A stretch of 5,438 nucleotides of DNA from Opitutaceae bacterium (GTDB taxonomy: Bacteria; Verrucomicrobiota; Verrucomicrobiia; Opitutales; Opitutaceae). Both the position numbers and the translations under genes were made by a program. The stretch is taken from the NCBI GenBank assembly GCA_003168315.1, contig PMSP01000146.1:2606-8043 (forward strand). Direction: 5' to 3'. A model generated the notes under the pieces. It saw only the letters and a list, made by a program, of their open reading frames with translations. It did not search any database and had not been told where the DNA came from. Shown piece by piece: positions 1-5,438 of the stretch (position 1 is its first letter; the number at the start of each line of letters is the position of its first letter).

Positions 1-1
1 C

Positions 2-784
2 CTCCCCGACAAATCGGCCGTCCTCATCCAGAAGCCGATGGGCGAGGACCTGGCGCAGGCGACCGCAATCCGCGACCTCTGCCGCAGGAAGCGCCTCGCC
101 GCCGCGGTCAACCTTCAGCTGCGCTTCGCGCCCAACATGATCGCCGCCCGGGACATCGTCTCCCGCGGGCTGATCGGCGACCTCCACGATGTCGAGGTCC
201 GGGTGACCTGCTCCATGCCGTGGCACCTCTGGAAGTTCCTCTTCGGGATCCCCAGGATGGAGATCATCTACCACAGCATACACTACGTCGACCTGGTCCG
301 CTCCTTCCTCGGCGAGCCAGCGGGCGTCTGGTGCAAGACGATGAGGCACCCAGGGATGATGGAGCTCGCCTCCACCCGCACGGTGGTCGCGCTCGACTAC
401 GGCGACGTCCGCCGCGCGAACATCGCCACGAACCATGGCCACCGCTTCGGCACGCGCCACCAGGAGAGCTGGCTCAAGCTCGAGGGGACGCGCGGCGCGG
501 CCGTCGTCCGCATGGGCGGGAACCTCGACTACCCGCGCGGGATGCCCGACGAGCTCGAGTATTGCGTCGCCGCCGAGGGCGAGACCCCGGCGTGGCAGTC
601 CGTCAGGCTCGAGGGCTCATGGTTCCCCGACGCCTTCGTGGGGACCATGGCGAGCCTCATGCGATTCGCCTCCGGCGAGTCCCCCGACCTGCCGACGTCG
701 GTCGAGGACGCGTGGCGGACGATGGCCGTCATCGAGGCCTGCCACGCCTCGAGCGACCGCGGAGGAGAAACCATTCCCAGATGA
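2..784 (+). CDS. Gfo/Idh/MocA-family NAD(P)-dependent sugar dehydrogenase, 5'-truncated; candidate L-fucose 1-dehydrogenase
   Basis: This is the C-terminal 260 residues of a Gfo/Idh/MocA oxidoreductase. The reading frame is open from base 2, and roughly 90-110 residues holding the GxGxxG Rossmann motif are missing beyond the left edge, since family members are usually 330-400 aa. The fragment opens with LPDKSAVLIQKPMGEDL, which is the family's catalytic EKP segment with Gln replacing the usual Glu; the key Lys is kept. A second hallmark is IIYHSIHYVDLVRSFLG (about residues 84-100 of the fragment), matching the conserved HxxHxxD-type helix that carries the active-site His. The rest fits the alpha/beta substrate and dimerisation domain. 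The stop codon overlaps the start of the mutarotase gene by 4 nt (ATGA). Family members oxidise C1 of aldopyranoses, among many other reactions. Because this operon otherwise lacks an enzyme for sugar-to-lactone oxidation, I infer that role. Family assignment is firm; the substrate is a guess. Confidence 0.88.
   Translation, partial: LPDKSAVLIQKPMGEDLAQATAIRDLCRRKRLAAAVNLQLRFAPNMIAARDIVSRGLIGDLHDVEVRVTCSMPWHLWKFLFGIPRMEIIYHSIHYVDLVRSFLGEPAGVWCKTMRHPGMMELASTRTVVALDYGDVRRANIATNHGHRFGTRHQESWLKLEGTRGAAVVRMGGNLDYPRGMPDELEYCVAAEGETPAWQSVRLEGSWFPDAFVGTMASLMRFASGESPDLPTSVEDAWRTMAVIEACHASSDRGGETIPR
761..767 (+). promoter_or_regulatory. Shine-Dalgarno-like site for the mutarotase gene
   Basis: GGAGGAG lies inside the end of the upstream dehydrogenase gene, 13 nt before the ATG at 781. 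The core is a near-perfect anti-SD match but the spacing is longer than the usual 5-10 nt. It supports the 781 start over the internal ATG at 829, which would remove the first beta strand. Translation could equally be coupled through the ATGA overlap. Confidence 0.4.
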
Positions 785-1137
785 AATCCAGAAACCCGTT
801 CCCCCCGCCTCCCATCCGCCGGTTCGGCATGGTCCTCCGCGTGAGGCCCGAGAGATTCGAGGAATACAGGCGCCACCACCAGGCGGTGTGGCCCGGCGTC
901 CTCGAGAGGATCACCGCGTCCCAGATCAGGAACTACTCCATCTTCCACAGGGAAGGATGGCTTTTCTCCTATTTCGAATACACCGGAGACGACTTCGAGG
1001 CCGACATGAAGGTGATGGCCATGGACGTCGAGACGCGGCGCTGGTGGGCGATCATGGAGCCCATGCAGGACCCGCTGCCGACCCGCGCGCCCAACGAGTG
1101 GTGGGCCCGCATGGAGGAAGTGTTCCACCACGACTGA
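781..1137 (+). CDS. RhaM-family (L-rhamnose/6-deoxyhexose) mutarotase
   Basis: This 118-aa cytosolic protein belongs to the L-rhamnose mutarotase family (PF05336, formerly DUF718), a dimeric ferredoxin-like fold that interconverts alpha and beta anomers. Aligned by eye with E. coli RhaM (104 aa), it keeps the signature EEYRRHHQAVWP: Tyr29, His33 (equivalent to catalytic His22), Trp37 and Pro38. It also keeps Asn51-Tyr52 (RhaM Asn40-Tyr41), the Arg87-Trp88-Trp89 motif, and the C-terminal EEVFH segment. It has an 11-residue proline-rich N-terminal extension (RNPFPPPPIRR) that RhaM lacks. The ATG at 781 overlaps the upstream stop, and the lactonase follows after 2 nt. In a fuconate-dehydratase operon the natural substrate is probably L-fucose, a role more often filled by the unrelated FucU/RbsD family. 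L-rhamnose remains possible, so I give no gene symbol. Confidence 0.93.
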   Translation: MKSRNPFPPPPIRRFGMVLRVRPERFEEYRRHHQAVWPGVLERITASQIRNYSIFHREGWLFSYFEYTGDDFEADMKVMAMDVETRRWWAIMEPMQDPLPTRAPNEWWARMEEVFHHD

Positions 1138-1139
1138 CC

Positions 1140-1991
1140 ATGGGGACCGGCTTCACGGACTCCCACGTCCACTTCTGGGACCCGTCGCTGCGCCGCTACC
1201 CGTGGCTGGCCGGGGTGCCCGGGATCGCCGGCGCCCACGGGCCCAAGGACCTCGCCCGCGAGGCCGGGGACGGCGCGCCCTCTCGGGTCGTCTTCGTGCA
1301 GGCCGACTGCGAGCGCGCCTCGGCGCTCGACGAGGTGGACTGGGTGCAGTCCCTGTCGGGCCCGGGGCCGGGGGCCGCCGCCGTCGTGGCCTTCGCCCCC
1401 ATGGACGAGGGGGCCCGGACCCTCGAGGCCCTGCGCTCCCTTGTCGCCCGGCCCATCGTCCGCGGCGTCAGGCACCTCATACAGGGGGAGGCGGATCCGG
1501 ATTTCTGCCTGTCGCCGGCGTTCCTGAGCGGCGTCCGCCAATGCGGCGAGCTGGGCTTCTCCTTCGACATCTGCGCGCGGCATTCCCAGCTCGCCTCCGT
1601 GGTCGAGCTGGTCCGGGCGTGCCCGGCCACGGCCTTTGTCCTCGACCATGCCGGCAAGCCCGACCTGCGCTCCAACGTGCTCGACCCCTGGAGGTCCCAC
1701 ATTGCCGCGATGGCGCGCTGCCCCAACGTGTCCTGCAAGGTCTCCGGGCTCGTCACGGAGGCCGGCACTGCGGCGCTTGATCCCGGCCGTTTCGTCCCCA
1801 CGATCAGCCACCTCCTAGACACCTTCGGCCCCGCGCGCCTCCTCTTCGGGAGCGACTGGCCGGTGGTCAAACTCGCGTCCCCCTACACAACCTGGCTCGG
1901 CATGGCCCGGCAACTTTTCGCCCACCTCCCGCCCGCGCAGCAGGCGGCCGTCTTCGACGGCAACGCCGCCCGGGTCTACCGACTCGTCTGA
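1140..1991 (+). CDS. Amidohydrolase-superfamily sugar lactonase (COG3618), probable L-fuconolactonase
   Basis: This 283-aa TIM-barrel hydrolase is of the Amidohydro_2/COG3618 type, a family that includes L-fuconolactonase, L-rhamnonolactonase and 2-pyrone-4,6-dicarboxylate lactonase. Visible motifs, in order: TDSHVHFWDP with the HxH at residues 9-11 after strand 1; RGVRHLIQ at 108-115; GFSFDICAR followed by His148; FVLDHAGKPD with His170; the CKVSGL segment with Lys200; GSDWPV with Asp239, the likely general base at the end of strand 8; and the GNAARVYRL tail typical of the family. Length is normal (about 280-300 aa) and there is no signal peptide, so it acts in the cytosol. It starts 2 nt after the mutarotase stop with no good Shine-Dalgarno at normal spacing, suggesting translational coupling. 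I infer it opens L-fucono-lactone to L-fuconate, the substrate of the dehydratase two genes downstream. The exact lactone cannot be read from sequence. Confidence 0.9.
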   Translation: MGTGFTDSHVHFWDPSLRRYPWLAGVPGIAGAHGPKDLAREAGDGAPSRVVFVQADCERASALDEVDWVQSLSGPGPGAAAVVAFAPMDEGARTLEALRSLVARPIVRGVRHLIQGEADPDFCLSPAFLSGVRQCGELGFSFDICARHSQLASVVELVRACPATAFVLDHAGKPDLRSNVLDPWRSHIAAMARCPNVSCKVSGLVTEAGTAALDPGRFVPTISHLLDTFGPARLLFGSDWPVVKLASPYTTWLGMARQLFAHLPPAQQAAVFDGNAARVYRLV

Positions 1992-2016
1992 CCGGCAACC
2001 CAAGCAAACGAAACCT

Positions 2017-2772
2017 ATGTTCAGACTGGATGGAAAGACGGCGCTGGTGACGGGAGCGGGGTCGGGCATCGGCGAGGCCATCGCCCTCTGCTTCGCGGCC
2101 CAGGGCGCGTCGGTCTGGGTCGTCGACCGCGACGAGCCCCAGGGATCCGCGACCGTCGCGGCCATCAGGGCGGCCGGGGGCAGGGCCGAGCTGGCCTGCG
2201 TCGACGTGAGCGACACCGCGGCCGTCATTTCCCTGGCGGGCCGGCTCCCGGGGCTGGACATCCTCGTCAACAACGCCGGGATCGGCCACGTCGGCAACCT
2301 GCTCGGGACGGAGGCGGCCGACCTGGACCGGATGTACGCGGTCAACGTGCGCGGGCCGTTCAACTTCTGCAGGGCCTTCGTCCCGGCGATGCTCGAGCGC
2401 CGCCGGGGGAGCGTCATCAGCATGGCCTCCATCGGCGGGATCGTCGCCGTCCGCGACCGGCTGGCCTACACCATCAGCAAGTTCGCGGTCGTTGGCCTCA
2501 CGAAGTCCCTCGCCCTTGACCACTCCCACCAGGGGGTCCGCTTCAACTGCATCTGCCCGGGACGGGTCGAGACCCCGTTCGTGAAGAAGCGCATCGCCGA
2601 ATACCCCGACCCGGAGAAGGCCTACCGCGAGATGGCCTCGACCCAGCTGAACGGCAGGATGGCGAAGCCCGCGGAGATCGCGGCCGCCGCGCTCTACCTG
2701 GCGGCGGACGAGTCCGAGATGGTGACCGGCAGCTCGCTCCTGATCGACGGCGGCTGGAGCGCCGGGAAGTAA
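2017..2772 (+). CDS. Short-chain dehydrogenase, probable 2-keto-3-deoxy-L-fuconate dehydrogenase
   Basis: This is a 251-aa classical SDR. The cofactor motif TGAGSGIG spans residues 12-19, and Asp37 at the end of strand 2 predicts NAD rather than NADP. NNAG is at 85-88, and the catalytic tetrad is Asn110, Ser138, Tyr151 and Lys155. Arg148, three residues before the catalytic Tyr, and the CPGRVETPF...KRI segment from Cys180 match the human DHRS6/BDH2 type, which acts on hydroxy-carboxylates. A C-terminal IDGGWS closes the domain. In the non-phosphorylative L-fucose route, this SDR subgroup oxidises C4 of 2-keto-3-deoxy-L-fuconate to the 2,4-diketo acid. Sitting directly before the fuconate dehydratase (5-nt gap) supports that role. 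The alternative is L-fucose 1-dehydrogenase, which is also an SDR in some bacteria; the acid-binding-type arginine makes this less likely. The gene follows a 25-nt gap with no clear Shine-Dalgarno. Confidence 0.9.
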   Translation: MFRLDGKTALVTGAGSGIGEAIALCFAAQGASVWVVDRDEPQGSATVAAIRAAGGRAELACVDVSDTAAVISLAGRLPGLDILVNNAGIGHVGNLLGTEAADLDRMYAVNVRGPFNFCRAFVPAMLERRRGSVISMASIGGIVAVRDRLAYTISKFAVVGLTKSLALDHSHQGVRFNCICPGRVETPFVKKRIAEYPDPEKAYREMASTQLNGRMAKPAEIAAAALYLAADESEMVTGSSLLIDGGWSAGK

Positions 2773-2777
2773 GCCCC

Positions 2778-4112
2778 ATGCACACGATCACCGCCCTCGA
2801 GGTCATGGACATCCGCTTTCCGACGTCCCTTGAGAAGGACGGCTCCGACGCGATGAACCCCGACCCGGACTATTCCGCGGCGTACGTCCTCCTGAGGACG
2901 GACCGGCCGGGCGGCATCGTCGGGCACGGGCTCACCTTCACGATCGGGCGCGGGACGGAGGTGGTGGTGGCGGCGGTCGAGGCACTCCGGCCGCTCGTCG
3001 TCGGCCAGCCGCTCGAGGCCTTCACCTCGGCGCCGGGGGCCTTCTGGAGGCACCTGACCGGCGACAGCCAGCTCCGCTGGATCGGGCCGGAGAAGGGGGT
3101 GATCCACCTGGCGACCGCCGCGGTCGTCAACGCGCTCTGGGACCTGTGGGCGAAGATAGAGGGGAAGCCCCTCTGGAAGCTCCTGTCGGACCTCTCGCCG
3201 GCGCAGATCGTTGAGCTTGTCGACTGGAGGTACCTGACGGACGCCCTCACGCCGGCCGAGGCGCTCGCCATGCTGGAGCGCCTGGCGCCCACCCGGGCGT
3301 CGCGGGAGGCGCAGGGCAGGGCGAGCGGCTACCCCGCCTACACGACGTCCGCCGGCTGGCTCGGCTACTCGGACGACAAGATCCGCAGGCTCTGCCGCGA
3401 GGCGCTCGCCGAGGGCTGGACCAGCTTCAAGGTGAAGGTGGGGGCGGACCTGGAGGACGACCGGCGGCGGTGCACGATCGTCCGCTCCGAGATCGGGGAC
3501 GGGTGCGCCCTCATGATAGACGCGAACCAGCGCTGGGACGTCCCCGAGGCCATCGCCTGGATGAAGGCGCTCGCGGGGGTCCGACCCCTCTGGATAGAGG
3601 AGCCGACGAGCCCCGACGACGTGCTGGGCCATGCGGCGATCGCCAGGGCCCTGGCGCCGCTCGGCATCGGCGTCGCCACGGGCGAGCACTGCCAGAACCG
3701 CGTCGTCTTCAAGCAGCTCCTCCAGGCCAGCGCGATTTCGTTCTGCCAGATCGACTCGTGCCGGCTGGGCGGCGTGAACGAGGTCGTCGCCGTCCTCCTG
3801 CTCGCGGCGAGGTTCGGCGTCCCCGTCTGCCCGCACGCCGGGGGGGTCGGCCTGTGCGAATACGTCCAGCACGAGTCGATCTTCGACTTCATCTGCGTCA
3901 CCGGCTCCATGGAGGGGCGGATGACCGAGTACGTGGACCACCTGCACGAGCATTTCGTCGACCCCTGTGTCATCCGCCGCGGCCGCTACCAGGTGCCCAC
4001 GGCGGCGGGGACCAGCATCGAGATGAAGAAGGCCTCCCTCGAGGCCTACCGCTACCCGGCCGGAAAAGTCTGGAAAAACCTCAAGGCGGGCACCCCAATT
4101 CCAAAACACTAG
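2778..4112 (+). CDS. fucD: L-fuconate dehydratase (enolase superfamily)
   Basis: This 444-aa enolase-superfamily enzyme is of the mandelate racemase subgroup and dehydrates L-fuconate to 2-keto-3-deoxy-L-fuconate. It shares long motifs with X. campestris FucD as I recall it: DGSDAMNPDPDYSAAYV near residue 21, DSQLRW.GPEKGV near 96, YPAYTTS.GWLGYSD near 185, DANQRWDV near 248, EEPTSPDDVLGHAAI near 274, QNRVVFKQLLQA near 306, and PHAGGVGLCE near 352. Active-site residues are all present: KxK at Lys218/Lys220; metal ligands Asp248, Glu274 and Glu303; and the Asp326-His353 dyad. Positions 303, 326 and 353 sit 2 above the Xanthomonas numbering because of a small insertion in APLGIGV. Residue His353 after a KxK lysine distinguishes it from enolase-type members. 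A weak GGGAAG lies 8 nt before the start, inside the end of the SDR gene. Related enzymes also accept L-galactonate and D-arabinonate, so the physiological sugar could be broader than L-fucose. Confidence 0.95.
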   Translation: MHTITALEVMDIRFPTSLEKDGSDAMNPDPDYSAAYVLLRTDRPGGIVGHGLTFTIGRGTEVVVAAVEALRPLVVGQPLEAFTSAPGAFWRHLTGDSQLRWIGPEKGVIHLATAAVVNALWDLWAKIEGKPLWKLLSDLSPAQIVELVDWRYLTDALTPAEALAMLERLAPTRASREAQGRASGYPAYTTSAGWLGYSDDKIRRLCREALAEGWTSFKVKVGADLEDDRRRCTIVRSEIGDGCALMIDANQRWDVPEAIAWMKALAGVRPLWIEEPTSPDDVLGHAAIARALAPLGIGVATGEHCQNRVVFKQLLQASAISFCQIDSCRLGGVNEVVAVLLLAARFGVPVCPHAGGVGLCEYVQHESIFDFICVTGSMEGRMTEYVDHLHEHFVDPCVIRRGRYQVPTAAGTSIEMKKASLEAYRYPAGKVWKNLKAGTPIPKH

Positions 4113-4114
4113 AA

Positions 4115-5089
4115 ATGCGCCTACCCCTCGCACTCGCCCTCGCGGCGCTTTCCCTCGCGCCAGCCGCGCGCTCCGCCGACTACCAGATAGCCGTCATACC
4201 GAAGGGCACGACCCATGAGTACTGGAAGTCGATCAACGCCGGCGCGGTCAAGGCCGAGCGCGAGCTCAGGGCGGCCGGCACGAATGTCACCATCATCTGG
4301 AAGGGGCCCCTCCTCGAGGACGACCGCGAGCAGCAGATCCAGGTGGTCGAGAACTTCATGGGCCGGGGCGTGTCCGCCATCGTCCTCGCGCCCCTGGACA
4401 ACCGGGCGCTCGTGGCGCCCGTCGAGGAGGCCGTCAGGGCAGGCATCCCGGTCGTCATCATCGATTCCGCGCTCAACTCGGGCATGACCTCCAGCACCGT
4501 CGCGACCGACAACCGCAAGGGCGGCCAGATCGGCGCCCGCAGGCTGGGGACGCTCCTCGGCGGCAAGGGCCGCGTCGTCATGCTCCGCTATGAGGTCGGC
4601 TCCGCGAGCACCGAGGAACGCGAGGCCGGGTTCATGGAGGTGATGAAGGGCGAGTTCCCTGCCATCGAGCTCATTTCGACGGACCAGTACGGCGGCGCGA
4701 CCCGCGAGACGGCCTACAAGGCCGCGCAGAACCTCCTCAACCGGTTTGGCGCCCGCATGGACGGGATCTTCGCCCCGAACGAGTCGACCGCGAGCGGCAC
4801 GCTCCTCGCCCTGCGCGAGCAGGGCCTCGCCGGCAAGGTCAAGTTCGTCGGCTTCGACGCCAACGACCAGCTCGTCAAGGCCCTCAGGCAGGGCGACGTC
4901 CAGGGCCTCGTCGTGCAGGATCCCTTCAAGATGGGCTACCTCGGCGTGATGACGGCGGTCGCCGTCCTGCGCCACGAGAAGGTCGAGCGCTCGATCGACA
5001 CCGGGGTCGGGCTCGTTACCATCGAGAACATGGACGACCCGGCCGTCTCCGCGCTCATCCACCCGCCCCTCTCGGAATACCTGAGGTGA
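4115..5089 (+). CDS. Periplasmic sugar-binding protein of an RbsB-type ABC importer
   Basis: This 324-aa protein is a type I periplasmic binding protein (Peripla_BP_4 family). Residues 1-21 form a Sec signal peptide: Arg2, a hydrophobic Leu/Ala core at 3-15, then PAARSAD with likely cleavage between 17 and 21. No lipobox Cys is present. Residues aligning with the ribose contacts of E. coli RbsB can be found: Tyr36-Trp37 (its Phe15-Phe16), Asp117 (Asp89), Arg169 (Arg141), Asn222 (Asn190), Asp248 in GFD (Asp215) and Gln268 (Gln235). A polar-contact pyranose or furanose site is therefore intact, with bulkier aromatics than RbsB. It starts 2 nt after the dehydratase stop without a Shine-Dalgarno, and the ATPase gene overlaps its end by 4 nt. 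Cotranscription with fuconate-pathway enzymes suggests L-fucose or a related deoxysugar as ligand, but ligand identity cannot be read directly. Confidence 0.93.
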   Translation: MRLPLALALAALSLAPAARSADYQIAVIPKGTTHEYWKSINAGAVKAERELRAAGTNVTIIWKGPLLEDDREQQIQVVENFMGRGVSAIVLAPLDNRALVAPVEEAVRAGIPVVIIDSALNSGMTSSTVATDNRKGGQIGARRLGTLLGGKGRVVMLRYEVGSASTEEREAGFMEVMKGEFPAIELISTDQYGGATRETAYKAAQNLLNRFGARMDGIFAPNESTASGTLLALREQGLAGKVKFVGFDANDQLVKALRQGDVQGLVVQDPFKMGYLGVMTAVAVLRHEKVERSIDTGVGLVTIENMDDPAVSALIHPPLSEYLR

Positions 5090-5438
5090 GCAAGCCGCGG
5101 CTGAGCCTCCAGGGGATCAGCAAGTCGTTTGGCGCCACCCATGCGCTGACGGGGGTCTCGCTCGAGGTGGCCGCGGGCGAGGTCCACGCCCTGATAGGCG
5201 AGAACGGGGCGGGCAAGAGCACCCTCCTAAAGATCCTGAGCGGCGCGCACCCGCCGGACGCCGGCACGATGGAGCTCGACGGGCTCCCCTACCTGCCCCG
5301 CGGGCCCCTCGACGCGCGGCGCCGCGGGGTCGCGATGATCTACCAGGAGGTGAACCTCGCGCCGCACCTCTCGGTCCGCGAGAACATCCTCCTCGGCTCG
5401 GAGTCGGCATCCCTGGGCTGGATAGACGCCCGCGCCTC
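5086..5438 (+). CDS. Sugar ABC-transporter ATP-binding protein (RbsA/MglA/XylG type), 3'-truncated
   Basis: This is the first 117 residues of a cytosolic ABC ATPase that energises monosaccharide import. It begins LSLQGISKSFGATHALTGVSLEV, the A-loop region of sugar ATPases. Walker A GENGAGKST is at 38-46, and the Q-loop IYQEVNLAPHLSVRENI at 85-101 contains Gln87. YQE followed by NL.P.LSV.ENI.LG is characteristic of the duplicated RbsA/MglA/AraG class, whose full proteins are about 500 aa with two ATPase domains. The right edge cuts it before the signature LSGGQ and Walker B. The start is GTG at 5086, overlapping the binding-protein stop (GTGA); no ATG is available upstream in frame within the gene boundary. 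A membrane permease gene (RbsC type) would be expected next, outside the window. Confidence 0.93.
   Translation, partial: MSKPRLSLQGISKSFGATHALTGVSLEVAAGEVHALIGENGAGKSTLLKILSGAHPPDAGTMELDGLPYLPRGPLDARRRGVAMIYQEVNLAPHLSVRENILLGSESASLGWIDARA

Larger units (their letters stand above)
2..5438 (+). other. Putative operon for uptake and non-phosphorylative catabolism of L-fucose or a related sugar
   Basis: All seven genes run in one direction. Junctions are, in order: 4-nt overlap, 2-nt gap, 25-nt gap, 5-nt gap, 2-nt gap, 4-nt overlap. None leaves room for a promoter plus terminator, and I saw no hairpin followed by a T-run in any gap. The order of functions (oxidation, anomer exchange, lactone opening, keto-acid oxidation, dehydration, import) covers most of the diketo-hydrolase version of the L-fucose pathway. 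The final FAH-family hydrolase, the permease and any regulator must lie outside. Cotranscription is inferred from spacing only. Confidence 0.75.

Noticed and set aside
435..1139. Upstream extension of the lactonase reading frame
   Set aside because: The frame is open back to 435, but that stretch overlaps two other genes and encodes an Arg/Ser/Pro-rich sequence. The family domain begins right after the ATG at 1140 with TDSHVHFWD.
969..1811. A 280-residue open frame on the - strand across the mutarotase and lactonase
   Set aside because: It spans the junction of two well-supported genes, shows no motif and has low-complexity composition; it is a GC-driven shadow frame.
1992..2016. Possible internal promoter or terminator in the largest gap
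   Set aside because: The gap is only 25 nt, with no inverted repeat, no T-run and no -10/-35-like pair that could be placed convincingly.
2778..4112. L-rhamnonate dehydratase as the identity of the enolase-superfamily gene
   Set aside because: The DGSDAMNPDPDYSAAYV, QLRW.GPEKGV and TSPDDVLGHAAI motifs and the D326-H353 spacing are those of the fuconate dehydratase subgroup; the rhamnonate enzymes differ at these sites.
3470..4114. Upstream extension of the binding-protein reading frame into the dehydratase gene
   Set aside because: The extra 215 residues are Arg/Pro/Gly-rich and out of frame with the dehydratase. A clear signal peptide begins at the ATG at 4115, which must be N-terminal to work.
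2694..4133. A 479-residue open frame on the - strand opposite the fuconate dehydratase gene
   Set aside because: It lies antisense to a gene with complete enolase-superfamily motifs. Its translation is rich in Arg, Gly, Asp and Pro with no recognisable domain, as expected when GC-rich codons suppress stops on the opposite strand.
4121..5062. A 313-residue open frame on the - strand opposite the binding-protein gene
   Set aside because: The + strand has a signal peptide and a conserved sugar-binding fold over the same bases, while the antisense translation is Arg/Asp/Gly/Ala-rich and resembles no family I know.

Overview
The window is very GC-rich (about two-thirds G+C by eye, with codons strongly biased to G or C at the third position). 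It is packed wall to wall with seven genes, all on the + strand. The first gene (Gfo/Idh/MocA oxidoreductase) is cut by the left edge and the last (sugar ABC-transporter ATPase) by the right edge. The five between them are complete. Gene junctions are 4-nt overlaps or gaps of 2-25 nt, so the set looks like one polycistronic operon whose promoter and terminator both lie outside the window. I see no RNA genes, mobile elements, CRISPR arrays or repeats.

Layout: 2-784 Gfo/Idh/MocA dehydrogenase, C-terminal 260 residues; 781-1137 RhaM-family sugar mutarotase; 1140-1991 COG3618 amidohydrolase-type sugar lactonase; 2017-2772 short-chain dehydrogenase, probably 2-keto-3-deoxy-L-fuconate dehydrogenase; 2778-4112 L-fuconate dehydratase (enolase superfamily); 4115-5089 secreted sugar-binding protein of an RbsB-type ABC importer; 5086-5438 start of the RbsA/MglA-type ATPase.

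Together the genes read as an uptake and non-phosphorylative oxidation route for L-fucose or a closely related sugar. The importer brings in the sugar and the mutarotase equilibrates its anomers. A dehydrogenase oxidises C1 to the lactone, and the Gfo/Idh/MocA protein is the candidate because no other enzyme here fits. The lactonase opens the lactone to L-fuconate, the dehydratase makes 2-keto-3-deoxy-L-fuconate, and the SDR oxidises that to the 2,4-diketo acid. The last step, hydrolysis of the diketo acid to pyruvate and lactate by a fumarylacetoacetase-family enzyme, is not in the window. The dehydratase identification is the anchor: its motifs and active-site residue spacing match the Xanthomonas campestris fuconate dehydratase closely as I remember that sequence.

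The host is a GC-rich bacterium that secretes a binding protein through a Sec signal peptide. Several starts lack a good Shine-Dalgarno sequence, and AGG arginine and ATA isoleucine codons appear alongside the GC-rich ones. That would suit a Planctomycetota, Verrucomicrobiota or Acidobacteriota member, but it is weak evidence and the phylum cannot be settled from this window. The region looks like a known pathway in an uncommon gene combination rather than an entirely new system.
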